Source: Thuidium tamariscinum
Lineage: Eukaryota; Streptophyta; Bryopsida; Hypnales; Thuidiaceae
NCBI GenBank assembly: GCA_947034885.2
Contig: OZ019759.1
Coordinates: 9,178,501-9,242,500, forward strand
Direction: 5' to 3'
Length of the DNA: 64,000 bases
Below the pieces are notes generated by a model. That model did not search any database. It saw nothing but the letters and a program-made list of their open reading frames with translations, and was not told where the DNA came from. Shown here one piece after another: positions 13,304 to 24,874 of the stretch. The position numbers and the translations under genes were made by a program. How positions within the stretch are numbered: position 1 is the first letter of the stretch; every line of letters starts with the position of its first letter.

Positions 13304-13566
13304 TTGAGTTATTTGTAAAGTACACTAAATTGGGGTTTAAACCCATGTATTTTGTGAAAAAGCCGGTTGAGTTAAAAAAGTCAAAATAAAAGTGGGTATG
13401 AAACTTATTTTTCCATCAAAATGGTGCCTAAAAAAGTTTGGTCCCCACTTTTGAAGTCGTGTGACATAAATATCTTACAAAAAAGTTTGATGCTTCAACT
13501 ATAGTTGCCTTTTCAACTTCAAAAAAAGCCATGCCCAAAGTGGGGGGTACTTTACAAATAACTCAA
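13304..13566. repeat. MITE-like element with terminal inverted repeats
   Basis: The 263-bp segment starts TTGAGTTATTTGTAAAGTAC and ends with its exact reverse complement (GTACTTTACAAATAACTCAA). The homology runs a little further inward (ACTAAATTGGGG against a CCCCCCACTTTGG-type end). There is no coding capacity. A target duplication is not obvious, so the superfamily is undetermined. Confidence 0.6.
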
Positions 13567-15246
13567 TTGTTTTCAAAAAAGAAGAACCTTATTTGTAATA
13601 ACCAAACATTATCAAAGAACATATAAATTTAAATACGTAGCAATAAAATATCATTAGGGCAAGTAGTATTTAATTTGTTCTCTTGAAAATAAAAACATTT
13701 ATTGAGATGTCTATTGTTTAGTCCTTATTCCTTAAGTCCTTAAGACTTCTCCAAATTAAATTTTTTTTCTTAAAACTTATCTTTTAAATTATCATATTAA
13801 CAAATAATATTTGACCCTTCATTTCTATATTTGAAATCAATAGCAAAACATACTACGAAATTAGTATTCTAGGAAAGTCTATATTTTTGAGGAAGAATTT
13901 CTATGCATTCATGATACATATGAGTCTTGCATGATTTATCAAATGTAATTTCTTAATAGAAGAAGAATCTTGAGATTTAAAAGAAAACCTAATTACATCT
14001 CACAATTAAAAAAAAACATTCTAATACAATTCTATTGTACCTCATTCAATGCTAACTTTGCAATTTGAAGAGTTGCATTTTAATGAATTCTTTATTTTAG
14101 CATCAATAAAAAGATTAATGTTTAATTAGTAATATATCTTTCTTGCTTTTGTCATTCCTCGTTGAAATTGCCACGTGAACATTTACAAGCCTTCAACGAA
14201 TCTAAAACTACCATGTGATAGTCGTCTCAAGAAGAAACCAGTTTACACCATGCGACATCACGGGGGTCCTCGCCACTGAAAGGTTGATATGTGGACCCAT
14301 TTCGCATGTCAGAGATCCTTAAAATTCTAGTTGCAATGAATTCAGAGAATTGAAGATGAACATGGCCCTACAGCATTCTTGGACCCACTGCAGCGCACTA
14401 CAGAAATATATGGAAAAGAAGGATCAAAAGATTTTGAATTCCCTTGGATGACTAGTGGACCTACAAAGTTGGTTGATTCCCATTTCAAGCTTGTCTATCA
14501 AAGCCAATTATTGTGGTGGCGCTACCAAACCATGGAATTAGTATCAAACTGGAAACTAGAAACCACACTTATGCATTCTCATTCCCATTCTTCCTTTCAC
14601 GATTTTGAGCGTATGTGCCTTTGCAAATTCAGAACACTAGGATGACAAGGATGACGCGCAACCATGCATGGAGAGGCATTGCAACTCCACCTACTCTACA
14701 AAGGAAGATGTGCAGGAGCATTTAGGTGTGGATTCATTTTTGTTTTACTCTTGTATTAGATGTTGAAATCTTCCCTCCTTGCGTTCATTCACTTTCCAAG
14801 AGAGCGTTCTAGTGATCTTTGTCTGGATCAGTTGCTGGTAATTTGAAGAAAAGTCAGACCTTCTTGTTTGAAACTTCTGTATTTAAGATTAAATTACAAC
14901 CATAACTCAATTTTTATCATGTAGCTTTCTCTTTGATTCATGTTAGTTATTTAAATTGATAAAAGAACATTTCAAATTATGGACATTGGTGACAATGATT
15001 AGACCTACTTCTCATGCATTTTAGTTTGAACCTTCGAAGGTTAGTAATCTCAATTATTGGAAATTAGTACCTTTGAAGTCTTGCCAAAATAGAGTAAGAT
15101 GAAACCACTTGATTTAAGGTTTGAAGACCTAGTATCTTTCATTGAGAAGCCTTGCTTGTAATAAGAAATAAACAAAAAAGTTTTAAACTACAAGATTCAA
15201 TGTCAAGAGAATGTTGCAAAAGAAGTACATAGTAATCGTCAAATAT

Positions 15247-15336
15247 GGATAATCAAGGGGTCCCTTAGATGGAGGCTTAGTAACCGTTAAATTTGATGGT
15301 TATCAAGCCCCTATCTGGGGGACCCCCTGATTATCC
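15247..15336. repeat. 90-nt imperfect hairpin
   Basis: GGATAATCAAGGGGTCCC at the left pairs with GGGGACCCCCTGATTATCC at the right. A second paired stretch lies inside (GGAGGCTTAGTAACC with GGTTATCAAGCCCC) and the loop is about 10 nt. The shape resembles a plant miRNA precursor or a very small foldback MITE. The sequence alone cannot decide between them. Confidence 0.5.
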
Positions 15337-16488
15337 AAATCCATTTTTTTTTCTAATTTTCAATTTTTTTTTCTAAATTCAAAGATTTACCTTTTATTTT
15401 ATAGATTTCCCAAATATCACGCAGATTATGAGTTTTATATTTCTATAAATTTTGAAGATTTTAAAAATCTACCAAACTAAAAATAATGAGCATTTTAATT
15501 TATTTACATTTTACTATTGATTTAATGTCGATTTAAGAAAATTCAGTGGTCAACGGAATGTTGTTATAAAGCAGTCATTATTGTCTATATTCTTTCATCT
15601 GTAGATTTTTTCTTTAATTTTAAATTAATATTCTTAATTTGTATATTTCAAGATTTGTTGGTTCATTTGAATTAATTGAATAAATTTATATTTGGATATT
15701 TTTTTTAATTAAAATAGTTTGAAAAAATTAAGAATATCCGATATTAGGAATTTTAGAAATACTGAATTTTTTTTTCAATTTGTAAGGGTCATTCTATTTT
15801 GTGCATTCTTCATGTGCATATATTATATAGTAAATCCTCAACCTTCAGATTGTGAAGGTTTTAAAAGTTAGTTTTCTTTAAATTCATGGTAATTTCTTTA
15901 TCATTATTATGTAAAGGGTTTCATAGAGTCAAATTTCAAATTTCCTTTAATCTATTATTCTAATGATTCAAAATTCCATATACTACCTTGTCATTCAAAA
16001 CTTGTCTCAAATGTCTCTTTTATATGTATGTTGTATTTAATAGAGGTATTCTCTTTTTATTTGAAATCATGATGAAGATGAAAAAGTACAATTCTATGAT
16101 ATTTTTAATTTAAATACTTTTGGGATCATGTACTATAGGAGCATAGTCACCTATTTTATAATAAAAGATTTGAATTAAAATTTAGCGTGTACCCTTGAAG
16201 TTTGAAATTTCAAAATTTTAGATTTTAGATTCTTTAATGCTCATCATAGAAGGATAAGAATGTGCTCATGGTACGTTTATAAGCCAAAAATATGAATACG
16301 TTTATTTGAAAAGCATTTTTGGATGTCTTAATATTTATCTTTCTCTTACTCTTATTCCATTTACATTTTCTCACAGTATATGTAATTTGATTCTTAGATT
16401 ATTTTGAGGCCCATTTCCTTCACCCTTTTGTAATGAGAGACTTATATGATTTATTTGAATTTGAATTTGACTTTCTTACAACAAGCAG

Positions 16489-18583
16489 GACATGGAGAAG
16501 GTGGATCTTCATCTACAGCATTGCCTCCAAGTGTCCCAGTGCTTTATGGAGATGGACCTTCTCAGATACCTATACTTGTGAGTCCAAATGTGGCGGTTTC
16601 AAGTGATTCAAAGGAGTAGGGAGATTTAGGGGAAGACTTAGTAAGTTTTGATGATGTCATGGATGCTATTCCATGTACAGTAGATGCTTTCAAGAGTTCC
16701 ATGATGAGTCATGTTAGTCACACTTGGGTACGTAAATATAGACATATTGCTCAACTTGTGGAGATCGCTAGACGAAGGGGACCTAGATTCATGTCTCCAA
16801 AAAGCTCAAACACAAAGTATAGCTCAAAGCCCCAGGTCTCTATCAATGTTGATGGTCCACTGTTGCAAGACACTTACAGTACGTGTGCTTGTAGCAATCT
16901 TAGAGGTCCACAAGAGCCTATCTTTATTCACCTGAGCTCAGATTTAGACTTAGATGTTCAAATTGACTAAATTCATTTGTCTTTCTTATAAATCCATTAA
17001 ATATGACTATATTTCTTTCTTGTTATATCTTGAGGAAATTGATGGCATCCGATTGAAAGAAGTAAACTGATTTTGACTTTGACTCTCAATATGTAAGTTT
17101 GTTAATTTATTTTTGGTTTTACTATTGTAGATGGATGTGTCTTTAATAAACCTCTTCTAAGACGACACTATTTTAGAAACACCAAACATGGAAGAGACAA
17201 CTCAACCGGATATTGAAGGTGAAGAAGAAGGAGGACTCATGGTAGAAGATGTAGAAGAGGATTTGTTGGAGGAAGAAGACAAGGACCTCATAGAGGATGA
17301 TCTTCATTAGTACCACAAGGTGGATTCAGTAAACAGGATTTCATCTCTCGAGATGAAGCCGAATCACTTATTTTGGCTTGCAATTCCACTATGTCAGATG
17401 GTGGCAATGCCCATAGTGAGACCAACACTCCCCTGTGATTTGAATTTATTGGAGCATGAGAGCTCCAAGCTCACGGAAGAAGAGAAAAAAAAGTTGAATC
17501 CATTATGGAAAGAGAAAAACAATATCTTCAATGCACATGTGGAGTCCATACTCGAGCTCAAGTTCTTGAAGAATCCGAAGTTTTTTCTTTGTGACGGTAA
17601 TTACTACCTAATCTCATGGATGAATTACTTTTCCAGGAAGCACTCAAAGGGCAAAGACTGGCATTGTATTGTTGACTCCATTGTCTTGGATACAAAGGGG
17701 AAAATAGGGCTTGTCATATATGTCATGCCTGATATAAACAAGTAAATTTTTCTTCATGTACCATCTCTTTTTCTAAGGTCTTAGTGTCTTTCTTTTAATT
17801 AAAGAGTTTTGCACTCAATAAAAAATATAAATTCAAAAAATTCTTCTATATCTCGGATCTACAGAGGATTTACATGGGAAGACAAATCTGGTTCACACCT
17901 TGTATAGGGTACAGAAGTATGGGCTTCTACCTATTGAATGCTTCAATGAGATGTTGAGGTCGTAAAAGTTGAAACAATGTACGGTACAGAAAACAAAGAA
18001 GACATGGTATTCCATGCCACAAGAGGTCTTCACATCCTTTATTTTTTGGGTAAGGAATTATTCATATTATTTTAACATTCTTATTTGTATTTAATGTGTT
18101 GTTTTATTTTGTTTTCATTTATTGTTTAATCATATTGGTTTTGGACTTGTTCAGCAAGAGATTGCCCACTCAACAAATGCAGTTGTTTGCAAGTACAATG
18201 AGGTCATGCCCAAGAATAAAAGAACTCTGGAAGATCTACCCCATGCCATGAAAGCCAGGGCAAAGGAGAGGACTAGAAAATTGAATGTGAAGATGTCTAA
18301 ATTGGCAGTAGTTTCCAATCCGGCTAATCAGCCTGGTTTTTTGCAAGAGATAAGTTGTATGTATATTTCATAATCAATTGGAAATGCCTTAGTTTTTAGT
18401 TACAAATGGAATCCAAATGTTTTGATCTTTTTGTGCAGGTCGAGAAGCATTAGAGTACGAACTAGGTTCCTAAGATGACCCTCGAAAAACTCCAAATATT
18501 TGTCACATGCAATACAATTGCAACTCACAAAATCAAATTTCTAAAGTAGTGGAAAATGATCCTCTATGCCCTCCCGTGATGTA
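16489..18583 (+). pseudogene. ParB-like domain gene, truncated and stop-ridden
   Basis: This is a spliced gene model with likely exons 16489-~16968, 17131-17741, 17865-18049, 18155-18356 and 18439-18583, all with GT-AG borders. The second exon holds an acidic stretch (EEEGGLMVEDVEEDLLEEED), then a domain with the motif FFLCDGNYYLISWM (DGN at 17593-17601) followed by HCIVDSIVLDTKG. A DGN/DGQ-H-R loop is the signature of ParB/Srx-like nucleotide-binding domains, though here His/Arg are replaced. Later exons give LVHTLYRVQKYGLLPIECF. In-frame stops: TAG 16617-16619, TAG near 17308, and several TAGs in the last exon. Relatives I recall continue into further domains. Here nothing follows. The fold assignment is inferred from one motif. 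Confidence 0.55.
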
Positions 18584-21286
18584 AGGCATTTTCTACCTAA
18601 GCTAGTATTTGAGATATTCCTTGGACCATTCTTGAACCGTTGTGTGTCTAGTATGCGGGGGTAAATATTTTTTTTAATGCATTTCAAATATCAAACTATG
18701 AATTCTACAATCAATGAGTTTTGACATTACTGAAATTTAGGCATTGTTTTGTACATTATATGGCTTCTAATTTATCAACGATGTTTACAAATTAAAGATG
18801 CAATAGTTGAATACTTTGAACGTTGTGGGTGCTATATTTCCACCCTTGGAATTAAGCGAACACAACTGGACTTTAACTAAGTCCTCTGTCTTATGGGTAT
18901 CTAAGCGTCAATACATTGTGCCTTCCAAGCAATGAATCTTTTTATTAACCTACTTACTTTGCTATGCAAGTTGGTTATATCCCTAGCCTTTTTCTTTTCC
19001 CTACTTAATGTCTTAATTCTTTTTACTTCCTTTGGACTGACTACCTATCCTATCCTAGCTTGTAGACTTATCTTCCTATTTGGTATGTGTGTATGCCGTC
19101 TCCTTCTTCCTACTTGGTTTGTTCCTCTACTTTACGCCCACGTATTTTGTACTTCTTCTCTATTATTAGGTATTTTGTCCTTCTATTCTATGTATTTTAT
19201 CCCTCTATTCTACATTTTTATCCCTCTATTCTACGTTGGGATATTTTGTCCCTTCTAATCTATGTTCGTTTCTTCTAGTCTATTCTATAATTTATTCCTT
19301 TACTCTAATCTACGTTGGCTAATTGACGACCTCTAATTGCAATTAGATTACTAGCTCCTTGCTCCTAACTATTCCCAAATTGCAGAATTAATTGAAATAA
19401 AAAATCCAAACTAGGGTTAGGAATCCACCTCCAATACGTGTGTGGTGGTGCCCTCCGGTCCCGCTTCGCCCTGCGCCATGTCCATAGGTCCTCCTTGTTG
19501 GATTAACGTAGTTCCTAATTCCCCACTATTCCTAACTATTCTTCTAAATTGGTTGCCTTAGTTCCTAATTCCCCACTAACCCGTGGACCCCTGGACCCTT
19601 GGGAAGCTCCAAACCCGGCTGGCCGATTAGAAAGCCTTGATACTCGACTGTCCAATTGGAAAGTCTCGACGTCGGCTGGCCAATGGGGAAGCCCCAACCT
19701 CGGTTAGCCGACTGGAAAGCCCTGACAAACTAGGGGCTCTCAATCTCGCTAGAAGCTCACGACCTGGACTGGGGTGCTCACAGTCTGGGCTGAATGTCTA
19801 CCATTCCAATTTCTAATTACTCACACAATGCTAGCTAAATGTATATCCTAGTATCCATTCATTTCAAGGGCTAACTAATACTAATGTGTTGGAGACTAAA
19901 CGTTGAACTAGTTTCCAAGGGTGTTGGTGTGGTAGCACAAAGAAGTACAAATCCTCCCGTTAGGTATTTTAATGGTGTAAAACACCTTAGATGACTCGTG
20001 TATCGTTCCCAAAGGATTTTATCGTAGTTTCCTCAAGATTATCCGGATCAGTGATGCGGAAAACAAACCCCAAGACAATAGAAAACCGGAAATGAAATTG
20101 GAAACTATCTATCCGTACCAGGATCCTCAATTATTAATTCTCTCAACTCATCTAACTCCTTCTGTCCATCACCAGATATAGAGGAGTGTCATTATCCTAT
20201 ACCTTTTTCTATCTGGATTGATCAAAACTTATCTCAATTAGGCAAATGTGAAACCGGAAGGAGTGTCTAAAGCCTGTACCTCTCCCGGATCCGGATCCAA
20301 TAACCAAAGTAACCAAAGTAACCAATTTAGAAGTTTAACCTCTATATCAAAAGGGTCCGCTCTTGGATTTAAGGAAGGGAACATATATCCTACCCTCCTA
20401 CAAATTTGAGTGATTGGAGGGTTACTACAGAAACAATGGGATGACAAAAAAAATGGGGAGCGGATTCTTCCTCAAAACAAATTTGAAATCTAAAACCCCA
20501 AACTTGCAGGTCACTTAGGAATCCTCCACTACCTCTCAATACTACAACAACAGAACTAATCAATCCCAACCCCAAGAGCTAGACTTGGTGATTTGATAAT
20601 TAAGAAATCTTCACTATTTAGCTATTCCTCTCTTTCAGTTTTAGCGAGACTTCATTAGACTTCACTTAGCACACATCCTCCCCCATTGTAGAAAGTATCC
20701 AACCTAGGAATGGCTATCTCATTCAAAAGACTCTCCAAAGAATAGTCACAGTAAGGGTTTCTTCTTAATGCACCCAATCCATTATCCAACTCCTAATACC
20801 CTTAGGACTGGAACCGGATAGAATCCGGGGGACTCTCAATTAGTTCCAACACCTGCAAACCAGCTAGCGCGCACTAAAAAATGATTCAAACATTGCATGG
20901 CATATTAATCCAGAGCTAAGACTTGTACATATTAACTCTTAGGAAGTTGAAATCCGAATTAGAATTTGCAAAACATTGAAAACATAACCCAAGACTACCC
21001 GAGGCTTGAAACTAACATCAGCCTCCTAAATACACCTAGGAAAATCCTAAAAGTCCCAAGGCAAAAAGTTAGAGGACAGGAGAATGACAGGTGTCATTCC
21101 ATATTGTTCTAGGTTGACTTTCCTACCACCCCATTAGATCCGCAAAATGTAGATCTAAGATCCTACAAACCCGGAAATTATGGTCCAGGTGCATCCTAAT
21201 CAAAAGTAGCTAACAAATAGCTTTCTAACTACCCCAAAACTTAGGTTTTTGGCCCACTGGCCTAAGTCTAACCTAGAAACTCCTAT
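18584..21286. other. Spacer: pyrimidine-rich tract, minisatellite, 3' part of repeat copy A
   Basis: No gene is supported. Positions 18930-19320 are strongly pyrimidine-rich with degenerate 'cctctattctac' units on the + strand. That makes long open frames of low complexity which I do not regard as coding. From about 19990 the sequence shares a block (GACTCGTGTATCGTTCCC) with position 26310 (GACTCGTGTATTGTTCCC). This marks the 3' side of the repeat family whose ORF copies are listed below. Confidence 0.4.
19616..19733. repeat. 28-29 bp tandem repeat, about 4 units
   Basis: Four successive units follow the pattern cggctggcc(g/a)attggaaag(c/t)ctcgac, starting near 19616, 19645, 19673 and 19701. 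They differ at several positions each. The array is GC-richer than its surroundings. No function is apparent. Confidence 0.6.
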
Positions 21287-23364
21287 CTACTTCCTATCCT
21301 TTTTAGAAGAGGGTTCCTCACTCTTGGTGGCTCCCTTCCTAGCCAACTGTTTCCGACTTGTTGACGGTTGCTTCTCCTTTGCTGCCTTGCCCTTTTGCGG
21401 AGTCGATTTCTTCCCCTTGAAAGTCTTGGGGGACATCATAATTGGGTTGGACTCCTCCTCTAACTTCAACTTGGATTCTGACTCAGTCCCAGATCTGGAT
21501 CCGCGCTCCTTTTCCTCTGAGTTATCCGGAGATTCATCTTCCTCTGAATGATGACTCTTCAAAGACACCTCTCTTGCTCGCTTGGTTGTGCTATTCCTCT
21601 TTATAATACTGGGTACTTTCGGAGAGGGTTTGGGCACCTTGCTTGATGGTGTCTCAAACTCTAGTCCCATCTTCCGGGACAATCCTTTCAACTCGGATCT
21701 CTATACAGATCCATCTCCTGCTGCATGGATCGGTTGAGAGAGCATCTTTATAGGGGTCTTCTCCTCTATCTCTAGATCTCGAAACTTGGCTAGTGCTAGT
21801 GGCGAGGTGGTCTTGGTTTGCTGTATTGGGATTTCTTCTTCCTTTGGTTCCACCTTCGGCACCTTACGTGGATCCAAGAACTTTAGACCTGCCTTTTGAA
21901 GAACCTCCCGGATCTTGTAAAGTAGCTTCTCCATCCCTTCAGAGTACTCTGCCAATATAGCCACTGACTTTGTTGTTGCATCCTGCTTGACCTTGTGGAT
22001 TTCCTCATCAAACAATCAAGCTTTGTTCACTACATCTCCGGTATTCACCACAAAGTCCCAGAGCTTTCTTAGCGTTTCTCCCCACTTTGTGGTAAGTTTC
22101 CTCACCGATTCACTTTCTTCTTTCTTCTTCTCCAACTGGTGTAGGAGCTCTTTGTTCTTCTCCGTGAATTCCTCAATTTGGACTTCCCATTTTCGGGGAT
22201 TATTTTCCAGGATTAGGTTCTCCACCTTTTCACCAAGTTCAGACACTTCAATCCCTCCAAGTAGCCCACAAACATTCTTTACTACTCCCTTCTCTGTATC
22301 TAACTCATCTCAGACCCTTTCTAGATCCCTAATGATCCTCCTCAATGGATTATCCCAATCCATTTTCGGTTTTGGGGAATCCCTTTTTTCCTCTACTGGC
22401 CCTTTCTTCTTTGCCGAAGTTGGAATCTTACTAGAGTCTCTCTTTCCCTCTGAGGAGACCCTCTGCCTATCGAAAGAACCCTTCTACCTCTTGAATGATC
22501 CTCTCTTGGATTCTTCATTCGGTCCTCTCTTCCTTTCCTCACTCTCTTTTTCTCGTGGAGGAATGATGTTTCAACATCGTTGCTGCGGCTTTATAAGCCG
22601 TCCTCTCTCTACTCCTAAGCGTTCCTAAGTGATTATAGAAGTGAAAGAGGAAGGGGCCAATAGTAGTGGCCTTAGTGTTCTCTAGGGTAGACACCATCTT
22701 AGCAACCATATCCCTCACGATTTTTCCCCAAAATACCTTCCTCTCTCCTTTTAGTGCCCCAAAGATAGTATTGGCCCACGTTACCATGAGTTGGTTGGAC
22801 CTCTCCAGATACAAGATAGGGAATATGAACTCTATCATCTTCCTCTCTTTTGCACTTTTGCAATCCCCTACCTAGTATCCGTCCTTAGGGTGTGGAGGAC
22901 TATAGAACTTATCTTCTGTGAATTTGGTCGTCCGAGAAGCCATTCCATCTCCCTCGCGCAAAAAATCATAAACCCATTTCCACACCTCAAGGGTCAACTT
23001 GCCTAGAAGCGCACGGAGGGTCTTGTGCCACTCATTAGACTACTCCCTTATGAGCTCCTGGATCATCTCCTCGTCCCTCAAGCTCCATGGTCGGAGTAGA
23101 AATCCTAGGCACCCGATCTGTTTGAGATCCTCCTACAACTCCTTCTCGCCAACATCCTTGGAAATAGCTGGATAAACATTCTTGTACTTGATGTACACCA
23201 CGCTACTCCCTTCTGCCTTCACTATAGCTCTTTGCAACAAATAATCTCTCATGAAATCAATAATCTAGGACTTCACAACTCCCTCACAAGATCCTCTTCA
23301 CAACTCCTCTTTGCCTTTCCTCCCTCTCGGAACTGGAACCAGAGTTTGCTCACTTTCTCGCCAT
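21287..23364 (-). pseudogene. Repeat-borne ORF family, copy A (degenerate)
   Basis: This intronless minus-strand ORF is broken by many stops. The ATG at 23362-23364 is followed almost at once by TGA. Recognisable blocks in order are IGCLGFLLRPWSLRDEEM, VYDFLREGDGMASR, ANTIFGALKGERKV, the signature GPFLFHFYNHL (about 22650), a coiled-coil-like charged region (ORF at 22016-22246, rich in E/K/L), and a Ser/Lys/Glu-rich basic tail (21287-21691). The same block order occurs in copies at 27.5-29.6, 30.1-31.4 and 61.9-63.5 kb, so this is a dispersed repeat. Several stops are TAG. I do not recognise a named domain. A gag-like structural protein of a retroelement is one possibility but no reverse transcriptase is seen. 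Confidence 0.6.
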
Positions 23365-24648
23365 TATTTCTCTCTCTCACCATCAGTTGAGCACCTCTTG
23401 TAGGAATTCAGACTTCTGTGGCTGAACACAAGAATGGGAGAGTTGGCTCTGCTTCACCCCTAAATGCCTTTTCAGGTACATTTAGGGTTCCCGTTTTTGT
23501 AATCACTATCGGAACGACTAATTAACAACGGCTATCCGCTAATTCCAGTAGTGTCGTTGGGTATGTGGAGGGGCTGGTTCACTCCCGGTATGGTTCCCTA
23601 TATCGTGGGATCCGCGTTTGCATCCGCTTTAGATATTTTTTCGTGAGTTTTCATAGTTTCTCCTAATCTTAATCCGGTTTCGGTTTCCGTTCAGATCGGA
23701 AACTTTTAGAAATCCTATTAACCTAATTATCTCATAAGTGCTATTCCTATATTGCAATTACCTTATTTTAGGTAAGAACCTATCATTCTTCTTTTGGAAA
23801 TCAAAAAAATTTCATAAGGTAAAGTAGTTGTCCTTATTTAATTACTAACTTGTCTAAAGTTCATTTATTAGGTACCTATAGTTGGAAACTAAATGTTGAG
23901 ACTAGCTCAAAGGAAGTTGCTTTTGACACCCTGCTAACACTTAGGGGGTTCAAAACTTCGCCATGAAAACAATGATTATGACACTTGACTAAGACTTTTG
24001 GTTTTTTAAAGACCTAGGGAAGCCAAAGCTTTGCTGTCCTACATGGGACTCTTATAACTCCGTGAACAATGGAAGAAGGGAAGAGGAGGTTGTACAAAAA
24101 CTACATACTCTCATAAGTCACCTCCTTAGTAGCCTTTCAATTCCTCTCAACTCCTCCCAATTCTCTCCTACAACACTACTCAATAGTTCACAAGTATACA
24201 AAGTTTCTTCAATATCAATTGCATTAAGTATTACACAACCTTGGGGGGGTCTCAAGTTCCCAAGGTGCAAAACACAAGTGCCAAGGGTGTAAAAAATTCC
24301 AAAAACTATCAAAGGCTTCTTTGACATAACAAGCTAAAAAAAATCCGGCATAATTCAAGCCCAATAGTACTCCCCCAAAAATGTAGGGAGTGAGAAAAAG
24401 AGAGAATGAGGGGAAAATGGCCGCCCCTTTTATATCCAAAAGGTAGTATTCATCCCCCCCTTAATCTACTAAGAAAAATTAGATTGGGAAATTAAGATGG
24501 AACGTACATGTGACCTCTCTCCAAATCTAATTATCTACTTAGGATCCATGTAATTTGAATTTAGAATTCAAATCTCACTTAACCCTTACAAGAATTTATA
24601 ATCTACCTACTTTTACCTTTCCAAAATCTACAAGTTCCTACATGGGAG
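23365..24648. other. Spacer between repeat copy A and a MITE
   Basis: No gene is supported. Positions 23365-23700 are probably the 5' leader of repeat copy A, moderately GC-rich with several CGG-containing words as in the other copies. The rest is AT-rich. Confidence 0.35.
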
Positions 24649-24874
24649 CACTAAAACAAAAGCCTCAAAATCTGCGTTTGTTTCAACATAATGTGTCAAG
24701 TGACTTATGTTGAAACAAATGCAGAAAACGCACTGAAAAAGTCGGAAAACGAAGAAAAATGCATTTTTCTACGTATTCCGACTTTTTCAGTGCGTTTTCT
24801 GCATTTGTTTCAACATAAGTCACTTGACACATTATGTTGAAACAAATGTAGATTTTGAGGCTTTTGTTCTAGTG
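24649..24874. mobile_element. 226-bp foldback MITE, CACTA-type ends
   Basis: The ends are CACTAAAACAAAAGCCTC on the left and the near-complement ...GAGGCTTTTGTTCTAGTG on the right. The direct flank GAG is present on both sides (24646-24648 and 24875-24877), a 3-bp target duplication as in CACTA elements. The two halves are almost perfect inverted copies around a short centre near 24760. Each half also contains its own smaller inverted repeat (TTTGTTTCAACATAA with TTATGTTGAAACAAA), so a cruciform is possible. There is no coding capacity; it would have moved with a transposase supplied elsewhere. Confidence 0.85.

Larger units (their letters stand above)
11335..16488. other. AT-rich spacer with fragments
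   Basis: This is mostly AT-rich sequence without genes. A short plus-strand stretch at 12095-12199 (MEEDAPVND...) followed by GTAAG looks like an orphan exon. An 88-residue frame at 14379-14645 has no recognisable features. Two structured pieces, an inverted-repeat element at 13304-13566 and a hairpin at 15247-15336, are listed separately. Confidence 0.4.

Noticed and set aside
18932-19278. Open frames with very hydrophobic translations that look like membrane proteins.
   Set aside because: They come from a pyrimidine-rich degenerate repeat, which always translates to Leu/Phe/Ser/Tyr. Two frames are open at once.
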